Assembly: GCA_026988575.1 (NCBI GenBank)
Contig: JALSKZ010000018.1
Location: forward strand, 1 to 64,000
Direction: 5' to 3'
DNA from: Thermodesulfobacteriales bacterium
GTDB taxonomy: Bacteria > Desulfobacterota > Thermodesulfobacteria > Thermodesulfobacteriales > Thermodesulfatatoraceae
Length of the DNA: 64,000 nucleotides
In this document: in pieces, positions 45,218-53,780 of the stretch
Numbering within the stretch: the stretch's first letter is position 1
Layout of the letters: each line of letters starts with the position of its first letter
The notes under the pieces: model-generated
Seen by the model: the letters and a program-made list of their open reading frames with translations, nothing else
The model's database searches: none
What the model was told of the DNA's origin: nothing
Translations under genes and position numbers: made by a program

Positions 45218-46252
45218 TTATACTTTGAAGCGAAAGATAATGACGTCTCCATCTTGGACAATATAATCCTTGCCTTCCAGTCGCACCTTGCCCGCCTTTT
45301 GGGCCTTTTGGTAAGAACCTAAGGCTACTAACTCGTTAAAATTTATCACCTCGGCCCGGATAAAGCCCCTTTCTATGTCTGAATGGATGGTACCAGCGGC
45401 CTTTTGGGCCGTAGTCCCCCGGGGGATAGGCCAGGCACGAGCTTCTTTTTCTCCTCCCGTTAAAAAACAAATAAGGTCAAGGACCTCAAAGCTTTTACGA
45501 ATAAGCCGCGGTAAGGCCGCTTCACTAACCCCCCACTCCTGTCTAAAAATCTCTGCCTCTTCCGGAGAGAGCTCCAAGAGATCGACCTCTAAACGTCCCT
45601 TTACTTCTATAACCTCGGTGGCCAAAGGCAAAGACAACTCCGGACAAGTATTATCTTCTCCAGAATTCACCACTACCAAAAGGGGTTTGATACTAAGAAA
45701 AGTATACCCCTTAAGCAGGGGGTGGGCCTTTAATTCCTCGTCGGCCCTTAAAGGTTTCCCCTCTTCTAAAAGGACCTTAGCCCTCTTCAAAAGCTCTAGT
45801 TCCCTCTCTTTAGGGACCTTGCCCTTTTTGATCTCTTTTTCTAAACGTTCCAAACGCCTTTCCACAATGACCAAGTCGGAGAACAATAACTCCTCGTGAA
45901 GTTGCTTTAACTCTCTTTGGGGCTCGGGGGCCAAACCAGCCAGTTCAAAATTGCGCACCACCAGGAGTAAGGCATCCACCGGTTTTAAAGCCGTAAGAAG
46001 CTGTTCAAGCTCACGCCTCCTTCCCTCCCTCTCTCGTAAATCAAAGGCAACGTCGATATATTCCACTTGGGCAGGGACAATCTTTCGGGAAGAAAAGATT
46101 TCCTGTAGTTTTGGTAGTCGCTCATCAGGGACCTTCACCACCGCCTGCCGCCATAGACCAGAAGAATCTTCGTGTGCAGCAAACTCCCCTGTAAGGGCCT
46201 TAAAAATTGTACTCTTACCGCTTTGAGGCAAGCCAATAATGCCTATTTTCAT
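45218..46252 (-). CDS. ychF: YchF/Obg-like ATPase
   Basis: 344 residues from ATG 46252 (MKIGIIGLPQSGKSTIFKAL, P-loop). The C-terminal TGS domain contains the typical GTTAQKAAGTIHSDIERGF stretch (partly quoted) and ends IIFRFKV. The protein is a translation-associated ATPase linked to oxidative stress responses. It lies upstream of mtaB on the same strand. Confidence 0.95.
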   Translation of the reverse strand: MKIGIIGLPQSGKSTIFKALTGEFAAHEDSSGLWRQAVVKVPDERLPKLQEIFSSRKIVPAQVEYIDVAFDLREREGRRRELEQLLTALKPVDALLLVVRNFELAGLAPEPQRELKQLHEELLFSDLVIVERRLERLEKEIKKGKVPKERELELLKRAKVLLEEGKPLRADEELKAHPLLKGYTFLSIKPLLVVVNSGEDNTCPELSLPLATEVIEVKGRLEVDLLELSPEEAEIFRQEWGVSEAALPRLIRKSFEVLDLICFLTGGEKEARAWPIPRGTTAQKAAGTIHSDIERGFIRAEVINFNELVALGSYQKAQKAGKVRLEGKDYIVQDGDVIIFRFKV

Positions 46253-46324
46253 AAATAGAACCCCTTTTTGGACCAAGTATTCTAAAGCCGTTAGAAGAAT
46301 TTAGTAAGAGGTATAAATATAAAG

Positions 46325-46350
46325 CCCCCTGCAAGGCAACCGGCAGGGGG
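46325..46350 (-). terminator. Terminator after the permease-USP operon
   Basis: Arms CCCCCTGC (46325-46332) and GCAGGGGG (46343-46350) with a 10-base loop. On the minus strand they are followed by CTTTATATTT. It lies 33 bases past the USP stop. Confidence 0.65.
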
Positions 46351-46382
46351 AAGGAAGACACAAGGGAAAGAAATTAATTAAA

Positions 46383-47333
46383 TTAGGCAGTAACCAAGGC
46401 CAAGGTAAAGCTTTCGGCCTTGTGCAACACTTTATTGGAAACACTACCCATAATGAGCTCTTTGATCCCGGAAAGACCCCGACGCCCCATGATCACTACA
46501 TCGATATTCTCCTCTTGGGCCATGGAGACTATTTCGTTTGCCGGCCGACCAATACGCCATTCCTCTTGGATCAAACTCTCTGAAACCCCAAAAGAAACGG
46601 CCTTTTCCTTAAACTGTTTAAGCAAGTTTTTGGCCTCTTCTATCCTTTCCAGCAGGTGATCAGACTCATAGGCTACGTCAATAACCAAAAGGAGCTTGAG
46701 GCTTTTTACCTTTTCTTTAAAGGCCAAGAGCAATCCACAGGCCTCGCGCAGGGCCGCTACCGAACAAGCAGAACCATCAATAGGCACTAACAGACGCTCT
46801 ACAGGACACGTGCCGTTTACTTTTTGGCCTACCACATAGGTAGTATGGGCCCCTGGTCTATGACAAACAGCCAGGCTACAGCTGCCCACGAAGCGTTCCT
46901 TGAGACAAGAAAAACCACGCCGGCCCATGATCACCGTATGAAGGCCCTTTTTTTGGGAAAAATCAACGATCTCTTTGGGGGGGTCTCCCTCCAAGACTAT
47001 TTTCTTAATAGGAACCGTTATACCCCGCTTTTTGAGCTCTTGTTCAGCCCAATCTAATAAGGGTTGGGCTTTACTCTGAATATACTCCTCACGCAGCCTT
47101 TTGAAAAAGGAACTCTCTTTGATAAACTCCACGCGGAAGTCTATCTTCGGGGCGGTAGTTTCTAAAAAACCCGCGGAAATTACGTGCAAGAGATCTATTT
47201 CTTCTAAGACTTCTTTGTCAAGGGGGGCTAATAAATAGCCCGCAAAGAATATGGCCTTTTTAGAACATTCGCTACCTTCTACCGGGATCAATACTTTGTC
47301 CATCTTGGGCAATAGTGTCTTTAAGTTGCTCAT
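46383..47333 (-). CDS. Tandem universal stress protein (two USP domains)
   Basis: 316 residues made of two USP repeats. The first starts KVLIPVEGSECSKKAI and has IMGRRGFSCLKERFVGS; the second starts RLLVPIDGSACSVAAL and ends VVIMGRRGLSGIKELIMGS. Both keep the G-x2-G-x9-G-[ST] type ATP-binding loop in recognisable form. ATG 47333 with GGAGG six bases away is preferred over the ATG two codons earlier. It follows the anion permease by 18 bases in one operon. Confidence 0.9.
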   Translation of the reverse strand: MSNLKTLLPKMDKVLIPVEGSECSKKAIFFAGYLLAPLDKEVLEEIDLLHVISAGFLETTAPKIDFRVEFIKESSFFKRLREEYIQSKAQPLLDWAEQELKKRGITVPIKKIVLEGDPPKEIVDFSQKKGLHTVIMGRRGFSCLKERFVGSCSLAVCHRPGAHTTYVVGQKVNGTCPVERLLVPIDGSACSVAALREACGLLLAFKEKVKSLKLLLVIDVAYESDHLLERIEEAKNLLKQFKEKAVSFGVSESLIQEEWRIGRPANEIVSMAQEENIDVVIMGRRGLSGIKELIMGSVSNKVLHKAESFTLALVTA

Positions 47334-47351
47334 GATCATCCTCCATGGAGT

Positions 47352-49124
47352 CTAATAAAAGATCAGGAGCCATATATTGGCTATGGCCACACTCAACACC
47401 ATGTATACAAAACCTACTTTCATATATTCGAAAAATTTGGTCCTGTGTCCCGCGGCCTCCGCAATACCTAAGGTAACCACATTGGCACTGGCCCCAATCA
47501 TTGTACCGTTCCCTCCAAAACAGGCTCCCAAAGCCAAGGCCCACCACAGGACGTCACTTTCGGCTCCAGGGATAACACGAGTCAAATAGGCGGTTATAGG
47601 GAGCATGGTCGCTGTAAAGGGGATATTATCGACAAAAGCACTCATTATTGCCGAGACCCAAAGGATAAGACAGATGGCCTTGGGCAAAGAACCATGAGAG
47701 AGATGCAGGACCCAGTCGGCAATGATATCAAGGAGACCGGTTTCTTCAACTGCCCCTACTAAAATAAAAAGAAACATAAAAAACAAAAGTGTTGTCCATT
47801 CTATTTCTTTTTCTACTAACTCTAAAAGATTAACTCTTTTGGTAACAATACCGTAAGTCATTAATACAGCAGCACCGAAAAGAGCAGCAACAGAAACTTC
47901 CATATGCCATATACCGTGGGTTACGAAGAAAAAGATAACAATAGACATTATAATAAGGCCTACTGCAAGAAGGGTACTATCCGTAATTTTATATTCTTCT
48001 CTAAGTTTGGCAATAAAAGAATCTACATCTTCTACCTTAGCACGTTTAAAATCTTTTCCATAAACGAATTTAGAAAACACAAACAGCAACAACATACTAA
48101 GAGCTACAACAGGACCCAAATTTTCAACAAACTGAAGAAAAGTAAGACCTGTATAAGAACCTATCATTATGTTAGGTGGATCTCCTATCAAGGTTGCGGT
48201 ACCACCTATGTTAGAGGCCAAAATTTCAGGGATAAGCAAATCAAGAGGAGAAAGACCAAGAGAAAGGGCTATTTCTATAGTAACTGGCGTCAGTAATAAC
48301 ATTGTAGTGACATTGTCCAGAAAAGCAGAAGTTACTGCGGTAAAGGTGGTCAATATTATACACAATAAATATACATTCCCGCGCGCTAGTTGATAGCTTT
48401 TATAGGCACACCACTGAAATACTCCTGTATTTTTTAATATACCAACTATTATCATCATGCCCATCAAAAGGAAAATGACGTTCATATCAATAGCCTGAAT
48501 AGCTGTTTCGTAAGAAATGATATGATATTCTGGATTTAAGATACCAATGGTATAAGAAATTACTAACATGATAGCAGCACCTAACAAGGCAGCCACTGTT
48601 CGGTGGAGCAGTTCGAAGCTAATCAGGATATAAGCCAAGACAAAAATGACGGTGGAAATCCAAAAGGCCGGTCCTAAATGACGTTTCAAAATAAGATCTT
48701 TGACGGCAAAATAATGGTTTCCTTTTACTGCCAATTCTTCAGCAGGTATAGTAATGGTGACAGGCTTAAAAGAGGCCTTAAATAGCTTTAGAGTGATAGG
48801 TGAAGGAAGCATATCCCTGGGCAAAGGGGCTACAATTTGGAAAGAGCCATCTTTTTGGGTATAAAAGACATCCACTAGGGTATGCCCGTGTTCCCCCATA
48901 CGTACAAAAACGGGTTTACCATGAATCAGGACCCGAATCTCCACGTCGTCCACAGGCTCTTTATGGGTATCCAAAATGCGGCCGGAGAGATGTAAAAAGA
49001 CCTCGGCCTTAATATCTTCGGGATTGGTAGTCTTTACCGCATGATGTCCCCCCCAGACTTTGGTCCCTACCCCCAAGGCCACAAAAAATAAAAAAAAGAT
49101 TACCGGACCCAGGAACCTTCTCAT
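47352..49124 (-). CDS. ArsB/NhaD-superfamily permease with periplasmic N-terminal domain
   Basis: 590 residues. A signal-like TM is followed by a ~130-residue extracytoplasmic beta domain resembling carboxypeptidase-regulatory repeats (VFLHLSGRILDTHKEPVDDV, cited in part). About eleven TM segments of the ion-transporter superfamily follow, with AFLDNVTTMLLLTPVTIEIA, ASNIGGTATLIGDPPNIMIG and AFVDNIPFTATMLP. The substrate may be sodium, an inorganic anion or an oxyanion; sequence cannot decide. ATG 49124 with GGAGG upstream is chosen over a longer frame. A USP gene is co-transcribed. Confidence 0.88.
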   Translation of the reverse strand: MRRFLGPVIFFLFFVALGVGTKVWGGHHAVKTTNPEDIKAEVFLHLSGRILDTHKEPVDDVEIRVLIHGKPVFVRMGEHGHTLVDVFYTQKDGSFQIVAPLPRDMLPSPITLKLFKASFKPVTITIPAEELAVKGNHYFAVKDLILKRHLGPAFWISTVIFVLAYILISFELLHRTVAALLGAAIMLVISYTIGILNPEYHIISYETAIQAIDMNVIFLLMGMMIIVGILKNTGVFQWCAYKSYQLARGNVYLLCIILTTFTAVTSAFLDNVTTMLLLTPVTIEIALSLGLSPLDLLIPEILASNIGGTATLIGDPPNIMIGSYTGLTFLQFVENLGPVVALSMLLLFVFSKFVYGKDFKRAKVEDVDSFIAKLREEYKITDSTLLAVGLIIMSIVIFFFVTHGIWHMEVSVAALFGAAVLMTYGIVTKRVNLLELVEKEIEWTTLLFFMFLFILVGAVEETGLLDIIADWVLHLSHGSLPKAICLILWVSAIMSAFVDNIPFTATMLPITAYLTRVIPGAESDVLWWALALGACFGGNGTMIGASANVVTLGIAEAAGHRTKFFEYMKVGFVYMVLSVAIANIWLLIFY

Positions 49125-49254
49125 GACGGCCTCCATTACGGCATTTTGTAGATTCTCTATCGGCAAAAGGAAAAAATTATTAAGTTAACGAAAAGTTTTT
49201 ATAATACGATTGGTTCTGAATTGCGAGAGAACATTTAATTTTGAAAAGAAAAGA

Positions 49255-49278
49255 AGCTCCCTGTGGCAACAGGGAGCT
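49255..49278 (-). terminator. Terminator after the TauE-DUF1634 operon
   Basis: Perfect 10-base arms AGCTCCCTGT (49255-49264) and ACAGGGAGCT (49269-49278) with a four-base loop. On the minus strand a T-rich tail follows (CTTCTTTTCTTTTC). Confidence 0.8.
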
Positions 49279-49317
49279 AGAGAAGGTTTTAAAGACCTGG
49301 GAGAAAGGGTTAAAACA

Positions 49318-49749
49318 CTAATGTCCGGCGTGGAGAAAACCAGAAGCCGCCAGAAGTAATATGAGAACTTCAAAAATGGCTATGATCCCCACCGCACGTG
49401 CTCCAGAACTAAACAAAAAGGGGATAATGGCCAAGTAACCGATTATCGTCAGGCCGGCCAAGAAGATTATGCCCACGTAATTAAGCATGTCCCCATAACC
49501 CAAAAAATGTACCCAATCCCACCCGCTCTTGAGGTGGATATGGTGCAAAAAGTCATAGGCCGTAAGATGCCATAGTTGAGGAATTTGGGCTGGAGGGACA
49601 TAAGCCGGCAGTACTCCCAAAATATAAATCAAAAAAGTAACCAACATGGTCCCTATACCTATCAAAGAACCATATTTAAGTATCTTGGCATATATGATAG
49701 CCTCAGGTGGTACCTCTATTTGTGTGTTAGGATCTAGTCTTTGGGCCAT
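49318..49749 (-). CDS. DUF1634-like small membrane protein
   Basis: 143 residues with four hydrophobic segments. It starts with a short polar N-terminus before an AKILKYGSLIGIGTM helix, and its layout fits DUF1634 proteins, which are usually encoded directly after TauE/SafE permeases in archaea and thermophiles. It is 29 bases downstream of the TauE gene at 49779 and probably an accessory subunit. ATG follows GGGGAGGTG. Confidence 0.7.
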   Translation of the reverse strand: MAQRLDPNTQIEVPPEAIIYAKILKYGSLIGIGTMLVTFLIYILGVLPAYVPPAQIPQLWHLTAYDFLHHIHLKSGWDWVHFLGYGDMLNYVGIIFLAGLTIIGYLAIIPFLFSSGARAVGIIAIFEVLILLLAASGFLHAGH

Positions 49750-49778
49750 AAGTCACCTCCCCAAAAATTTTATATTTG

Positions 49779-50771
49779 TTATATTCCTAAGCCTTTTAAT
49801 ATCGCCCTTACCCCGGCAAAAAGGAGCATTACGATAACGATCCATCGCACTATAGCGGGTCTGGCTACGGCAAGAAGCTGGACCCCTATAAAAGAACCCA
49901 GCATAATACCTACTAGGGAGGGGATGACTATTAAAGGAATAATGCCTCCACTATTTATATAAATCCAAGCCGCGGAAGTATCGGTAATAGAAAGCAGAAA
50001 CTTACTGGTAGCTACGGCTATTTTTATAGGAGCACCCATTAGTAGATTAAGTACCGGGATATTGGCCCAGCCAGCCCCTAAGCCAAACATACCGGCCATG
50101 ACGCCTATTATAACGAATAGAGCCAATCCCAAAGGGGTTCGGTGCACATACCATTTGTAAACTTCACCAGTGGATTCTTCTCGATATATCCCGTAAATAC
50201 CCAGCGCCTGCCCCAAAGCATCGGGTTTTTTAACCTTGGGAAACTCACTTTTTTTAGAAAAAAACATCAGGGCCACGATAAAAAGGATGGTCGCCCCCAA
50301 AAGGATTTGTACAATATTGCGGGGCAGGGTTAACCCGATCATCGCCCCCACAATAGCGGCTGTAGAAGCAATGAGGGCCACAGGTATGGCCAAGCGCAAG
50401 GAGGCTAAGTTACGCATGAGTAGACCAGGACCAGCAGCAAGGGCCCCAGAAAGGGCCACTAACAAACCGGCCGCACGGACAAAATCTAGATTAAAAGGAT
50501 AAAAACCACTTACAATAGGGACGAATAAGACCCCTCCCCCCACTCCCCCTAATACCGCTACAATGCCTATTAAAAAAGTAGTAATGAAAAGGGCTATAGG
50601 CCAAAACCACCAAGGCTTAGAAGTAGCAGCCGCCGCATTATCCATTACGGAAGCCACGGCTTCCTTAGCCTCTTGAGGGGAGGCCTGCCCCCACGAATAA
50701 TATAAGCCGGCTACAACCAAGAACAAAAATATCCCCACCGCCCATTTAAATTTGCGGCTCCTTATACCCAT
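49779..50771 (-). CDS. TauE/SafE-family permease (first copy)
   Basis: 330 residues. One N-terminal TM precedes two repeat halves of the family (VLGGVGGGVLFVPIVSGFYP and MFGLGAGWANIPVLNLLMG are the paired signatures). Members export sulfite, sulfoacetate or other organosulfur anions. A loop of about 30 residues with charged and aromatic residues interrupts the middle. It is co-transcribed with the DUF1634-like gene. An inverted repeat related to the regulator sites near 53.7 and 56.6 kb lies about 140 bases upstream. Confidence 0.9.
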   Translation of the reverse strand: MGIRSRKFKWAVGIFLFLVVAGLYYSWGQASPQEAKEAVASVMDNAAAATSKPWWFWPIALFITTFLIGIVAVLGGVGGGVLFVPIVSGFYPFNLDFVRAAGLLVALSGALAAGPGLLMRNLASLRLAIPVALIASTAAIVGAMIGLTLPRNIVQILLGATILFIVALMFFSKKSEFPKVKKPDALGQALGIYGIYREESTGEVYKWYVHRTPLGLALFVIIGVMAGMFGLGAGWANIPVLNLLMGAPIKIAVATSKFLLSITDTSAAWIYINSGGIIPLIVIPSLVGIMLGSFIGVQLLAVARPAIVRWIVIVMLLFAGVRAILKGLGI

Positions 50772-50907
50772 AATGACCTCCCCATTAACCGGTCTTTGGG
50801 GGTGTTTTATGAAAAAGGGAACAAACCGTCAAAGTTTACTAAACACCATAAGCTGTAAATAAAACCCAATTCCACCCGTAAACAAAAATTTACATTATTT
50901 TTCAGAG

Positions 50908-50924
50908 TGTTTCGTTTCGCAACA
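50908..50924 (-). promoter_or_regulatory. Candidate enhancer site TGTTTC-N5-GCAACA
   Basis: Half-sites TGTTTC (50908-50913) and GCAACA (50919-50924) differ by one base from the repeats at 56623-56660. It lies upstream of the first TauE gene. A -24/-12 promoter downstream is only imperfect: TTGGG and GCT are spaced one base too far. Confidence 0.45.
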
Positions 50925-50971
50925 CCTATGTCTAGTTATGTAACATATTTAAGATATATTGTTTTATAAAG

Positions 50972-51009
50972 AAAAAGGCAGGTCTGCGGGAAGGCAGACC
51001 TGCCTTTTT
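50972..51009. terminator. Strong bidirectional-looking terminator
   Basis: Perfect 16-base arms (50972-50987 and 50994-51009) with a six-base loop and A/T runs on both sides. It ends the USP/TauE operon arriving from the right and separates it from the first TauE gene. Confidence 0.85.
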
Positions 51010-51035
51010 AGAAAGCAACAAAATAAAGACTTGGT

Positions 51036-51461
51036 TCAGTCTTTTATCACCAATACAGGACAAGGGGCTTCGGCAAGCACGCGTTCGGTACAACTCCCCA
51101 AAAAGAACTTCCCTAGGCTCCCGTGTCCGTGACTACCCATAACGATAAGATCACAACCCAGGACCTTAGCTGCCTCTACAATCTTTTCGTGTGGTTTCCC
51201 CTCGGCCATACGCAGGGCCAAGGGAAAATCTTTTTTCTGGGCAATTTCTCTGGCTTTGGCCAGTACTTTTTCGCCCTCTTCCTTAAAGGCCTCGCGCACG
51301 GACTTGAGGTCAAATAGATCGATAAATTCTCCCCCTTTGGGTATTACAAAAAGCGCCGTGGCCTTAGCCCCATATTTTTTGGCTAACTCCAACCCCTCTT
51401 CTAAGGCCTTGTAACTCGGCTCTGAACCATCTACTGGTATCAGAATATGTGTATAAGACAT
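51036..51461 (-). CDS. Universal stress protein
   Basis: 141 residues, one USP domain. HILIPVDGSEPSYKAL opens the fold, and the ATP-binding loop MGSHGHGSLGKFFLGS is intact, so it belongs to the nucleotide-binding class. It is the last gene of the sigma-54-type operon that begins at 53517, 14 bases after the second TauE gene. Confidence 0.94.
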   Translation of the reverse strand: MSYTHILIPVDGSEPSYKALEEGLELAKKYGAKATALFVIPKGGEFIDLFDLKSVREAFKEEGEKVLAKAREIAQKKDFPLALRMAEGKPHEKIVEAAKVLGCDLIVMGSHGHGSLGKFFLGSCTERVLAEAPCPVLVIKD

Positions 51462-51475
51462 ATAATAGCCTCCTT

Positions 51476-52597
51476 TTAGGCTCCACTGGGTACCTTTATA
51501 GACTCAACCAAACCATATTTTTTGACCAAACGCTGTTTTTCAAAGTGGCCTTTAAAAGTCCAGTAGATAATAAGGAAGGTAGCCACACCACCACTGGCAA
51601 AGAGAGATATCTTACTGGCCATCTCAAACCAAGCAGCCGCCTTATCCGAAAGTTGAATGAGGTGAAGCTTGTGCAAGTAATCGGGCACCGCAAAGGCCCT
51701 GGATAGGCAGCAGAGCAAGATCAGGATAGAAGTAACCATGCGGATATAGAGTTCTTTAACCAAGCTGGTACCAATGGCACCGATATATATACCCACGAGA
51801 GATCCAGCGTAAAGCAAGAAGGTGAGCCGGAGATCTACAAACCCTGCTAGGGCATAATTAAACGCCCCCCAGGCCCCCATAAACATGGCCAGGAAGAGCT
51901 CTGTACCAGCAGCTACCACCGTGGGGACTCCAAACACATAGATCATAGCAGGCACCCCTATAAAACCGCCTACTCCAATAGTGCCTGCCATGTAACCCAC
52001 GGCCGTACCTACAATTAAAATAGTCCAAAGAGAAATCTTCACCCCAGCCACGGGGAAATTGATCATTGGGGGGATACGCAACTTACTGGATAATTTCAAT
52101 AAAGCCTTAGAAGGCCCTACATCCCCACCCCGCGCGGTGCGTAAGGCATCTTTCAACATAGAACCACCAATCAACGAAAGCGTAATTATAAAGAATAAAC
52201 TCACATAAAGACTGGAACCTGCCTTACCAAGGTGGTGGAAAAAGTATCCGTTAACCCACACCGCCAGTTTTATGCCTAATAGAGCGGTAGTAAGCACGAA
52301 TACGGCTAATTTTTTGTCTACATGGCCCAACTCGCCGTGTTTTTTGGAGCCCATCATGGCCTTTCCAAATTTATGGGTAATATTGGCCCCTACGGCCATG
52401 ACCCCAGGGACTCCAAGATTCATCATACCAGGGGTCATCAAAAAGGCACCCCCTGAACCAATAAATCCTGAAAGGGTCCCCCCCATAAAACCAAGTAAGA
52501 CTACCCATAAATAATTCCACGGACTAGAAGAAAGTACTTGTGTTACAATTTGCAACTGTTCTGGGGACACATGTCCGGTTACTGGTCCGGCAGCCAT
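51476..52597 (-). CDS. TauE/SafE-family permease (second copy)
   Basis: 373 residues. The two family halves are GFMGGTLSGFIGSGGAFLMTP and AGTIGVGGFIGVPAMIYVFG (in parts). About nine to ten TM segments, and a C-terminal TM close to the end. It differs from the first copy in N-terminus and loops. The neighbouring USP genes on both sides suggest stress-linked anion export. ATG follows AAGGAGG. Confidence 0.92.
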   Translation of the reverse strand: MAAGPVTGHVSPEQLQIVTQVLSSSPWNYLWVVLLGFMGGTLSGFIGSGGAFLMTPGMMNLGVPGVMAVGANITHKFGKAMMGSKKHGELGHVDKKLAVFVLTTALLGIKLAVWVNGYFFHHLGKAGSSLYVSLFFIITLSLIGGSMLKDALRTARGGDVGPSKALLKLSSKLRIPPMINFPVAGVKISLWTILIVGTAVGYMAGTIGVGGFIGVPAMIYVFGVPTVVAAGTELFLAMFMGAWGAFNYALAGFVDLRLTFLLYAGSLVGIYIGAIGTSLVKELYIRMVTSILILLCCLSRAFAVPDYLHKLHLIQLSDKAAAWFEMASKISLFASGGVATFLIIYWTFKGHFEKQRLVKKYGLVESIKVPSGA

Positions 52598-52626
52598 ATC
52601 TAACCTCCTTATAAAAGTTTTTTCTT

Positions 52627-53298
52627 CTAATGGTCACTACCTGCAGACTTTTCCAGGCCTATCAATTTAGGGATACACTCGGTGAAACTACCGTATATGT
52701 ATGCGTGAATAGGCACGGTAAAAAGCACCGCTAGGGCCCCCCAAAGGGTCCCGGTCATATAAATCTTGTAATTTAGTTCCTCAATGTGCGGGAAAAAGAC
52801 AAAGTAGCTTAAGGCAGAAAGGGCCCCAAAAACCCCCATACGAACCCAGACTTTGGCCTTGGATTTCTTTTCTGGAGGCATCAAGGTCTTTATGGAAAGG
52901 ACCGGGCAATTCATACGTAAACTTATGTCTTCTAGGTGTTTTATGTCTTCTTCGGCCAGGGGTTTGAGATCTACGTCACCCACAATAATAAGCTCAGCAG
53001 GAGAAAACTCTTTCATGGCTTGCATAAAGGCCCGCGGACGATACTGAATTATCTTCCACTCCAGCTCTACCCCCTCTTTTCGACAGCGCTCCTCAAGGGC
53101 CTGGGCAAAAGAGGCAATTTTCTCTTCTTTTTCGCGTATCTGTTTTTCTTGAGTCTCGATCCAGTCCACTGTTTCTACGACCACAGGAATCAAAAAGAGG
53201 GCCGAAAGATGCGCTCCTTTCTTTTTAGCTATCTCCAAGGCATAAGAGATGTTTTTTGGTTCTCGATCGACTTGTTCTACAAATACTATTTTTTCCAT
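52627..53298 (-). CDS. USP-domain protein with two C-terminal TM segments
   Basis: 223 residues. The N-terminal ~150 are USP-like (IVFVEQVDREPKNISYALEIA, later LIIVGDVDLKPL and CPVLSI) but lack the G-x2-G-x9-GS ATP loop. The last 60 residues carry two membrane spans (VFGALSALSYFVFF and MTGTLWGALAVLFTVPIHAY). A membrane-tethered USP next to a TauE permease may act on it directly; that is inference. ATG follows GAGGAGG. Confidence 0.85.
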   Translation of the reverse strand: MEKIVFVEQVDREPKNISYALEIAKKKGAHLSALFLIPVVVETVDWIETQEKQIREKEEKIASFAQALEERCRKEGVELEWKIIQYRPRAFMQAMKEFSPAELIIVGDVDLKPLAEEDIKHLEDISLRMNCPVLSIKTLMPPEKKSKAKVWVRMGVFGALSALSYFVFFPHIEELNYKIYMTGTLWGALAVLFTVPIHAYIYGSFTECIPKLIGLEKSAGSDH

Positions 53299-53325
53299 AC
53301 AAACCTCCTCTCCTGTTTTTGTTGC

Positions 53326-53517
53326 CTAAGGCGTGACTAATAAGGGCCAAAACATGACCGGAGGCATGGGCGGACGAGGCCCCTTACCCGCCAAACCACG
53401 CCTATGGCCTATAAATCTTCGAGCCATTTCTGGCTCACCCTCTTCAGCCAAGGCCGCAGCCGCCATATATGTGCCAAAGAGATCCAAAAGCCCTTTTTGC
53501 CTCTTCTGGTGGATCAT
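53326..53517 (-). CDS. Small motif protein (AALAEEGE type)
   Basis: 63 residues from ATG 53517, with GGAGGTG seven bases before. I do not recognise a family. Residues around YMAAAALAEEGEPEMARRF are a variant of the AFAEAGEFDTA motif found in the two proteins at 56.7-58 kb. A Gly/Arg/Pro-rich tail follows. It is the first gene after a near-perfect sigma-54 promoter and precedes the USP-TM, TauE and USP genes. Confidence 0.75.
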   Translation of the reverse strand: MIHQKRQKGLLDLFGTYMAAAALAEEGEPEMARRFIGHRRGLAGKGPRPPMPPVMFWPLLVTP

Positions 53518-53554
53518 GTCTCTCACCTCCAAAATCGTTTTAATTTATTTATTA

Positions 53555-53571
53555 AGCAAACACAGTGCCAA
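53555..53571 (-). promoter_or_regulatory. Sigma-54 (-24/-12) promoter of the small protein-USP-TauE-USP operon
   Basis: Minus-strand TTGGCACTGTGTTTGCT matches the consensus TGGCACG-N4-TTGCW, with GG (53569-53568) and GC (53557-53556) exactly 10 bases apart. The predicted transcript starts about 28 bases before the ATG at 53517 and includes its ribosome binding site. Confidence 0.85.
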
Positions 53572-53634
53572 TCCTGGATCTCCACCGGGCAACCTATTAG
53601 CTTGTAACTATTTGCACATAAACCTCCCTTGGGC

Positions 53635-53651
53635 CGTTGAGAAACGAAACA
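53635..53651 (-). promoter_or_regulatory. Degenerate enhancer site with a GAAACA half-site
   Basis: GAAACA at 53646-53651 is one perfect half-site; the other half (CGTTGA) matches only 3 of 6. The minus strand reads GTGTTTCGTTTCTCAAC, close to the 50908 site GTGTTTCGTTTCGCAAC. It is about 100 bases upstream of the predicted start. Confidence 0.4.
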
Positions 53652-53704
53652 CTCCCTGCGAATGATCTTTTAATTGTTAAAAAAATTACAAAATTCCTTA
53701 TCGA

Positions 53705-53721
53705 TGTTTAAATTTGAAACA
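53705..53721. promoter_or_regulatory. Enhancer-like inverted repeat TGTTTA-N5-GAAACA
   Basis: TGTTTA (53705-53710) and GAAACA (53716-53721), one mismatch from the perfect repeat at 56644-56660. It lies between the divergent sigma-54 operon and the kinase gene and could serve both. Confidence 0.5.
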
Positions 53722-53726
53722 CTATG

Positions 53727-53755
53727 TTGCAATTATCTGCAATAAGATGTATCTA
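53727..53755 (+). promoter_or_regulatory. Sigma-70-type promoter of the kinase/regulator pair at 53781
   Basis: TTGCAA (53727-53732), 17-base spacer, TATCTA (53750-53755), about 25 bases before the kinase ATG. An enhancer-like repeat ends 5 bases upstream. Confidence 0.5.
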
Positions 53756-53780
53756 ATTAAAAAAGGGGAATGAGGGTGGC

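Noticed and set aside
50830-50880. Sigma-54 promoter for the first TauE gene
   Set aside because: TTGGG and GCT are 11 bases apart instead of 10, and the -24 half lacks CAC. Not supported without mapping.
53518-53532. TTG start five codons upstream of the small motif protein
   Set aside because: The TTG overlaps the ribosome binding site that serves ATG 53517.
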